Below, piece after piece: positions 16,719 through 21,127 of a stretch of DNA of 21,127 bases; within the stretch, counting starts at the first letter, position 1; every line of letters starts with the position of its first letter. Below the pieces are notes generated by a model that searched no databases, had not been told where the DNA came from, and worked only from the letters and a program-made list of their open reading frames with translations. The position numbers were made by a program, and so were the translations under genes. The DNA is from Streptomyces sp. NRRL F-4489 (GTDB lineage Bacteria > Actinomycetota > Actinomycetes > Streptomycetales > Streptomycetaceae): the NCBI RefSeq assembly GCF_001509485.1, contig NZ_LLZI01000297.1, positions 1 through 21,127 on the forward strand. The letters run 5' to 3'.

Positions 16719-19049
16719 GTGGGCAGCGACCTGGAAGCCGGGCGGGGCGGCCGGTCCGGGGCCGGTGCGGGGGAGCCGGCCGGTGCGGACAGCCATGAGG
16801 TGATCGAGGTGCGGGGCGCCCGGGAGAACAATCTCCGCGGTGTCGACGCCGATATCCCCAAGCGCCGGCTGACGGTATTCACCGGCGTTTCCGGATCGGG
16901 GAAGTCCTCCCTGGTCTTCGGCACCGTCGCCGCCGAGTCCCAGCGGCTGATCAACGAGACGTACTCGGCGTTCGTGCAGTCCTTCCTGCCGAACCGCCGC
17001 CGCCCGGACGTGGACGCGCTGCGCAACCTCAGCGCCGCGATCGTGGTCGGCCAGGAGCCGATGGGCGCCAACTCCCGCTCCACGGTCGGCACCGCCACCG
17101 ACGCCCTGACCATGCTGCGGATCGTCTTCTCCCGGCTCGGCACCCCGTACGCCGGCACCTCCTCCGCCTTCAGCTTCAACAGCGCCGAGGGCATGTGCCC
17201 GGAGTGCCAGGGCCTCGGCCGCACCGCCACCCTCGACCCCGACGCGCTGGTGGACCCCACCCGCTCGCTCAACGAGGGCGCCATCACCGTGCCCGGCTTC
17301 GGCGTCGGCTCGTGGTACTGGCAGGTCTTCGTCCGGTCCGGCTATGCCGACCCCGACCGCAAGCTCGCCGACTACACCCCCGGGCAGTGGCAGGACTTCC
17401 TCCACCGCCCCGCCACCAAGATCAAGGGCAGCGGCTTCACCCACACCTACGAGGGCCTGCTGGTGAAGGTGCGCCGGCTCTACCTCGGCAAGGACCGGGA
17501 GGCCCTCAAGCCCCACCTGCGGGAGTTCGTGGACCGCGCGGTGACCTTCGCCGCCTGCCCGGCCTGCGGCGGCGCCCGGCTCAACGCCGCCGCCCTCGCC
17601 TCCCGGATAGCCGGCCGGAACATCGCCGAATGCGCCGCCCTCCAGATCACCGACCTCGCCGCCTTCGTCCGCACCCTCGACGCGCCCTCGGTGGCGCCCC
17701 TGGTCGCGGGCCTGACCGGCACCCTCGACGCGCTCATCGAGATCGGCCTGGGCTACCTCAGCCTGGACCGCGAGTCGGCCACCCTCTCCGGCGGCGAGGC
17801 CCAGCGGGTCCGGATGGTCCGCCACCTCGGCTCCAGCCTCACCGACCTCACCTACGTCTTCGACGAACCGACCGCCGGCCTGCACCCGCACGACATCCGG
17901 CGGATGAACGACCTGCTGCTGCGGCTGCGCGACAAGGGCAACACCGTCCTGGTCGTCGAGCACAAACCGGAGACCATCGCCCTCGCCGACCACGTCGTGG
18001 ACCTCGGCCCGGGCGCCGGACCGGCCGGCGGCCGGATCTGCTACACCGGCGACGTCGCCGGACTCCGCGCCTCCGGCACCCTCACCGGACGCCACCTCGG
18101 CCACCGCGCCCGGCTGCGCGAGACGGTCCGCACGCCCAAGGGGCACCTCGCGATCACCGGCGCCACCCGCCACAACCTCAAGAACGTCGCCGTGGACCTC
18201 CCGCTCGGCGTGCTCACCGCCGTCACCGGCGTGGCCGGCTCCGGCAAGAGCTCCCTGATCCACGGCTCGCTCCCCGGGCGCGAGGGGGTGATCGTCGCCG
18301 ACCAGTCCGCCATCCGCGGCTCCCGGCGCAGCAATCCGGCCACCTACACCGGACTGCTCGGGCCGATCCGCACCGCGTTCGCCCGCGCCAACGGCGTCAA
18401 GGCGTCCCTGTTCAGCGCCAATTCCGAGGGCGCCTGCCCCACCTGCAAGGGCCTCGGGCTCGTCTACACCGACCTGGCGATGATGGCCGGGGTGTCCTCG
18501 GTCTGCGAGCAGTGCGAGGGCCGCCGCTACACCCGCGAGGTGCTGGCTCACACCCTGCGCGGCAAGAACATCAGCGAGGTGCTGGCCATGGCGGTGGACG
18601 AGGCCCGGGAGTTCTTCCCCACCGGCCGGGCCCGCGCCGTCCTGGACCGGCTGCACGACGTGGGCCTGGGCTACCTCGGCCTGGGCCAGCCGCTGAACAC
18701 CCTCTCCGGCGGCGAACGCCAGCGGCTCAAACTCGCCGTCCACATGGCCGAGAAGTCCGCCGTCTACCTCTTGGACGAACCCACCAGCGGCCTCCACCTC
18801 GCCGATGTCGACAAGCTGCTGGCCCTGCTGGACCGGCTGGTGGACGACGGCAACACCGTCATCGTCATCGAGCACCACCAGGCGGTCATGGCGCACGCCG
18901 ACTGGATCGTCGACCTCGGCCCCGGCGCGGGCCACGACGGCGGCCGGATCGTCTTCACCGGCACGCCCCGGGAACTGGTCGAGACCGGCGACACGCTGAC
19001 GGCCCGCCACCTGCGGGAGTACCTCGGCCCGGACCCGTACGCCCCCTGA
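16719..19049 (+). CDS. Short UvrA paralogue, DrrC-like drug-protection ATPase
   Basis: This is a tandem ABC-ATPase DNA-binding protein of 776 residues, shorter than housekeeping UvrA (about 950). It has both ATPase sites: Walker A GVSGSGKSS (56-64) and GVAGSGKSS (505-513), signatures LSGGE (356-360 and 663-667), and Walker B ending FDEP (381-384) and LDEP (686-689). Cys pairs of the zinc modules are present: C160/C163 with C280/C283, and C574/C577 with C597/C600. The shortening lies mainly in the insert after the first Walker A, where UvrA carries its UvrB-binding region. This is as in DrrC and other UvrA2-type self-resistance proteins, thought to remove or displace DNA-bound drugs. GTG 16719 was chosen for its GGGGAGG site 5 nt upstream; an ATG at 16665 lacks one. 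It heads an operon controlled by the divergent TetR gene. Confidence 0.92.
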   Translation: MGSDLEAGRGGRSGAGAGEPAGADSHEVIEVRGARENNLRGVDADIPKRRLTVFTGVSGSGKSSLVFGTVAAESQRLINETYSAFVQSFLPNRRRPDVDALRNLSAAIVVGQEPMGANSRSTVGTATDALTMLRIVFSRLGTPYAGTSSAFSFNSAEGMCPECQGLGRTATLDPDALVDPTRSLNEGAITVPGFGVGSWYWQVFVRSGYADPDRKLADYTPGQWQDFLHRPATKIKGSGFTHTYEGLLVKVRRLYLGKDREALKPHLREFVDRAVTFAACPACGGARLNAAALASRIAGRNIAECAALQITDLAAFVRTLDAPSVAPLVAGLTGTLDALIEIGLGYLSLDRESATLSGGEAQRVRMVRHLGSSLTDLTYVFDEPTAGLHPHDIRRMNDLLLRLRDKGNTVLVVEHKPETIALADHVVDLGPGAGPAGGRICYTGDVAGLRASGTLTGRHLGHRARLRETVRTPKGHLAITGATRHNLKNVAVDLPLGVLTAVTGVAGSGKSSLIHGSLPGREGVIVADQSAIRGSRRSNPATYTGLLGPIRTAFARANGVKASLFSANSEGACPTCKGLGLVYTDLAMMAGVSSVCEQCEGRRYTREVLAHTLRGKNISEVLAMAVDEAREFFPTGRARAVLDRLHDVGLGYLGLGQPLNTLSGGERQRLKLAVHMAEKSAVYLLDEPTSGLHLADVDKLLALLDRLVDDGNTVIVIEHHQAVMAHADWIVDLGPGAGHDGGRIVFTGTPRELVETGDTLTARHLREYLGPDPYAP

Positions 19050-19079
19050 CCCCCCGCACCCGTACACCAAGGAGCCCCC

Positions 19080-19952
19080 ATGACCGCCGCGCCCGTCGCC
19101 CTCCTCCACGTCACCGGCGTCCGCCGGATCACCCCGCGCATGGTGCGGGTGACCTTCGCCGGGGACGGCCTCGACGCCTTCCCCACCTGGCCCGACCAGC
19201 AGCTCAAACTCCTTTTCCCGCGGCCGGGCCAGAGCGCCCCCCGGCTCCCCGAGGCGCCCGCAGACGACGACGGGATGCGCTGGTACCAGGCGTTCCTCGC
19301 CCTCCCCGAGGACGAACGGCCCTGGATGCGCAGCTACACGGTGCGCGCCTACGACCCCGTCCGGCACCGCCTCACCGTCGACTTCGTCCTGCACGGCGAC
19401 GCGGAGGCGGCCGGTCCGGCGACCCGCTGGGCGGCCACCGCCGCCCCCGGCGACACCCTCGCCCGCTACGGCCCGGCCGCCGCCTACGCCCGCCCGCTGC
19501 CGCTCGACACCCCGGGCCTGATCCTGCTCGCCGGCGACGAGACCGCGCTGCCGGCCATCGGCTCGCTGGCCGAGGCGCTGCCCGCCACCGCCCGCGCGCT
19601 CGCGTACATCGAGGTCGCCGGACCGGAAGAGGAGCAGCCGCTGTCGTCCCCGGCCGATCTCACCGTCCACTGGGTGCACCGCGACCGCGCCCCGGCCGGG
19701 CCCGGCGGGCCGCTGGCCACCGCGGTCCGCGCGGCCCGCCTCCCGGAGGCCCCGGCCTTCGCCTGGCTGGCCGGCGAGGCCGGCGCGGTGCGCGCGCTGC
19801 GCCGCCATCTGACCGCCGACCGCGGCCTGGACAAGCGCCTGATCGACTTCACCGGCTACTGGCGCCGCAGCCTCACCCAGGACGACGCCCCGACCGAGGA
19901 GGACCTCGCCGAGGCCCGGGAGCGCCTCGCGGCGGCCCGGGAGACCGGCTGA
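19080..19952 (+). CDS. Siderophore-interacting-protein-like flavoreductase
   Basis: This cytosolic FAD-binding reductase of 290 residues belongs to the SIP/ViuB group, whose studied members release iron from ferric siderophores using NAD(P)H or ferredoxin. The FAD-binding barrel has RSYTVR (84-89), the family flavin signature. The C-terminal half contains AGDETALPAI (151-160), the nucleotide-binding loop, and ends with the GYWR motif near 254-257. The length is typical. GGAG precedes the ATG at 19080 and only 30 bp separate it from the UvrA-like gene, so they are co-transcribed. No siderophore synthesis or uptake genes are nearby. Reduction of a redox-active drug, such as a quinone, is therefore an alternative to iron release, by inference from context only. 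Confidence 0.92.
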   Translation: MTAAPVALLHVTGVRRITPRMVRVTFAGDGLDAFPTWPDQQLKLLFPRPGQSAPRLPEAPADDDGMRWYQAFLALPEDERPWMRSYTVRAYDPVRHRLTVDFVLHGDAEAAGPATRWAATAAPGDTLARYGPAAAYARPLPLDTPGLILLAGDETALPAIGSLAEALPATARALAYIEVAGPEEEQPLSSPADLTVHWVHRDRAPAGPGGPLATAVRAARLPEAPAFAWLAGEAGAVRALRRHLTADRGLDKRLIDFTGYWRRSLTQDDAPTEEDLAEARERLAAARETG

Positions 19953-19955
19953 CCG

Positions 19956-19984
19956 GCCCGGGAGTCCGGCGGACCCGCCCGGGC
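19956..19984 (+). terminator. Hairpin after the UvrA-like/SIP operon
   Basis: GCCCGGG (19956-19962) pairs with CCCGGGC (19978-19984), with partial inner pairing, starting 4 nt after the SIP stop. It is a plausible GC-rich terminator before the promoter at 19996. Confidence 0.55.
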
Positions 19985-19995
19985 GCGCCCACCCG

Positions 19996-20037
19996 TTCAA
20001 GTCGGCGGGCCCGTCGTCTACAGTTGGGGAATTCCCC
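19996..20037 (+). promoter_or_regulatory. Promoter with palindrome at the expected start site
   Basis: TTCAAG (19996-20001), a 17-bp spacer and TACAGT (20019-20024) form a good housekeeping-type promoter. The perfect 12-bp palindrome GGGGAATTCCCC (20026-20037) begins two bases after the -10 box, covering the likely transcription start, where a repressor would block initiation. The first gene starts at 20089, leaving a leader of about 55 nt. Confidence 0.65.
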
Positions 20038-20088
20038 TGTTCAACGGATGAACGCGATGGCCGGTCGGCCTGAACGCGGAGGGCATGC

Positions 20089-20289
20089 GTGGGCGGTTTC
20101 GCCGAGTCGGTACGGGAACGGGTGCGCGCGGCGCGGGCCGCCGTCGAGGCGGCGCAGGCGGCCGACGACGCCTACGCGCTGGCCGTCGCGCAGGACGAAC
20201 TGGACGACGCGCTGCGGATCGCGCGGTCCGTCGGCGTGGACCCCGACCGCGGCACCGGCGACGCTGCCCGCGGCGGGGCGGCGGAATGA
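20089..20289 (+). CDS. Small helical protein of unknown function
   Basis: I do not recognise this 66-residue protein. Most of it (about 5-47) is a charged Ala-rich helix that looks like a coiled coil (AESVRERVRAARAAVEAAQ, then AQDELDDALRIAR), followed by a short Gly/Asp-rich tail. There is no signal peptide or membrane segment. It begins with GTG at 20089, with GGAGGG 5 nt upstream and a clear promoter further up. Its stop overlaps the start of the next tiny frame as ATGA (20286-20289). A helical adaptor or a partner of the membrane protein downstream is possible from the linkage; nothing in the sequence shows a function. Confidence 0.7.
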   Translation: MGGFAESVRERVRAARAAVEAAQAADDAYALAVAQDELDDALRIARSVGVDPDRGTGDAARGGAAE

Positions 20290-20345
20290 GCGGCGCGGCA
20301 CCGCGCCGGGCGGCCGCCGCCTCCGGCGCCACCGGAGCCGGGTGA
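20286..20345 (+). CDS. Possible 19-residue linking frame
   Basis: This tiny frame runs from ATG 20286 (overlapping the stop of the previous gene as ATGA) to TGA 20345 (overlapping the GTG at 20342 as GTGA). It encodes an Ala/Arg/Gly-rich peptide with no recognisable domain. It may serve only to pass ribosomes from the 66-residue gene to the membrane-protein gene. It could also be chance. Confidence 0.3.
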   Translation: MSGAAPRRAAAASGATGAG

Positions 20346-20752
20346 CCGCCGTGTCCGGCGCACCGCGACGCAAGGGGCCGCCGCCGTGGCGCGCGGTCCG
20401 CTCCCGCACCTGCATACCCCACCGCTCCGCCCGGGCCTGCCGGGGCCGCCGCCATCTCGGCCGCGGCCCGCTGCGCCCGGCCCGCGGCCACGGCCGGACC
20501 TGCCCGGAGGCCGCTGCCCGGCACCGCATGTCGCCCCGCTGCGGGGTCCGCCGGGCCCGCGCCACCGCCGTCCGCCCCGGCACCCGGCTGGCGCGGCTGC
20601 CCGCCACGGTGCTGGTGACCCACCGCGCGGCGGCCCACGAGGCGGCCCGCCGCAGCCTGTGGATACGCGTGCTGCTCTACATCGCCGTGACCCACCTCGT
20701 CCTGGTCTTCCTGGCCCTCGTGATCTACCTGGGACGCCACGCGGGCACCTGA
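20342..20752 (+). CDS. Small Cys-containing membrane protein, unknown
   Basis: This protein has 136 residues if started at GTG 20342; GTG 20351 is an alternative three codons in. The frame is open far upstream, but that part is a shadow of the UvrA-like and SIP genes. Third positions stay G or C throughout. The first 75 residues are basic with four Cys (in RTCIPHRSARACRG, then RTCPEAA and SPRCGV), which could bind metal. The last 30 residues form one membrane segment (VLLYIAVTHLVLVFLALVIYL) with a short charged end, so it looks tail-anchored with the Cys part cytoplasmic. I know no function. It is linked by overlapping frames to the 66-residue gene and shares its promoter. Confidence 0.65.
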   Translation: MTAVSGAPRRKGPPPWRAVRSRTCIPHRSARACRGRRHLGRGPLRPARGHGRTCPEAAARHRMSPRCGVRRARATAVRPGTRLARLPATVLVTHRAAAHEAARRSLWIRVLLYIAVTHLVLVFLALVIYLGRHAGT

Positions 20753-20765
20753 CCCGCCTCTCCGG

Positions 20766-20855
20766 CGCGCGGACACCCGGCCCGCCCCGGCTTACGGGCG
20801 CCCGGCCCGCTGCCCGGTCTACGGGCACCCGGCCCGCCCCGGCCCGCTGCGCCCG
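20766..20855. repeat. Three degenerate GC-rich tandem repeats
   Basis: The word CCCGGCCCG recurs at 20776, 20801 and 20828, each time in a similar surround that includes TACGGGC(A/G) before the last two copies. The units are about 26 bp and not in a common reading frame. They follow the membrane-protein stop and may form the end of its transcript. Apart from this, 20753-21016 shows no convincing gene. Confidence 0.45.
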
Positions 20856-21016
20856 CCCCGAACCGCCGGGCCGCGCACCCCCATTGCCCCACCTCCGCGC
20901 CCCGGCGAACCTGTGGCGGAGCCGGGGGACCGCGCGTATCGTGACCGGGTCGCCAAGATCCCCGGCCCGCGCTCCCCGGTTTCCGGGCGCCGCGCCGTAC
21001 CGTCCAGGAGGATGCC

Positions 21017-21127
21017 GTGCCGCCCCCGGCCCCTGGACCGGCGCCCCTGGTAGCGCCGTACCCGGTCCGCGCCCCCCGGCCGGATCCGCCCGCCGGCCGC
21101 CGCCCCGCGCCGCCCGGCCCCCACACC
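21017..21127 (+). CDS. Start of a proline-rich protein, cut by the window end
   Basis: GTG 21017 has a strong AGGAGG site 5 nt upstream (21006-21011), and the frame stays open for 37 codons to the window edge. The visible part is Pro/Ala/Arg-rich (PPPAPGPAPLVAPYPVR) with no domain; such disordered starts often precede membrane domains in actinomycete proteins. The identity is unknown. Confidence 0.45.
   Translation, partial: MPPPAPGPAPLVAPYPVRAPRPDPPAGRRPAPPGPHT

Noticed and set aside
16704..20000. A 1098-codon open frame on the minus strand opposite the UvrA-like and SIP genes
   Set aside because: It is antisense to two proteins with complete motifs. Its predicted protein is Gly/Ala/Val/Glu low complexity, as expected for a shadow frame in GC-rich DNA.
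17195..20340. Long plus-strand frame leading into the small membrane protein
   Set aside because: It overlaps the UvrA-like, SIP and 66-residue genes in another frame and is Arg/Pro-rich there. Only the part from about 20342 has a coherent protein with a membrane segment.

Overview
The window is very GC-rich with almost only G or C at third codon positions, and it carries an aromatic type II polyketide synthase laid out like the whiE spore-pigment locus. This points to Streptomyces or a close sporulating relative. No rRNA, tRNA, CRISPR array, integrase or transposase was seen.

Left flank (1-5728): a Gfo/Idh/MocA oxidoreductase converges on apolipoprotein N-acyltransferase (lnt), and their stop codons overlap. 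Leftward genes follow: a fused ABC exporter with a strong 3' hairpin, a thiol-type glutathione peroxidase, and a small unknown protein whose 3' end overlaps the peroxidase start. The exporter has a promoter of the stretched MerR-regulated type (19-bp spacer filled by a dyad), but no MerR gene is in view.

Centre (5889-13230): a complete whiE-type cluster. A flavin hydroxylase (ORFVIII-like) reads left. Across a 291-bp divergent control region, seven genes read right: SchA/CurD-like protein (I), cupin (II), KS-alpha (III), KS-beta/CLF (IV), ACP (V), aromatase/cyclase (VI) and TcmI-like cyclase (VII). II-III and III-IV are joined by ATGA overlaps. The only two sizeable gaps, I/II and VI/VII, each hold a perfect hairpin. 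KS-alpha/CLF/ACP would build the polyketide, VI and VII would fold and aromatise it, and the hydroxylase and perhaps the ORFI and ORFII products would tailor it. The likely product is a spore-wall pigment.

Convergent tailoring pair (13266-15463): across a shared terminator, a small-molecule O-methyltransferase lies downstream of, and is ATGA-coupled to, a secreted right-handed beta-helix protein. As I recall it, the classical whiE set lacks these two genes. They suggest a methylated pigment and possibly an extracellular partner.

Right flank (15541-21127): a TetR regulator is divergent from a short UvrA paralogue of the DrrC (drug self-protection) type, which is followed by a siderophore-interacting-protein-like flavoprotein. 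This looks like a TetR-controlled DNA-protection and redox operon. After it comes a clear promoter with a perfect palindrome near the expected transcription start, serving a chain of tiny overlapping genes that ends in a Cys-containing small membrane protein. The window ends in a GC-rich repeat patch and the start of a proline-rich protein.
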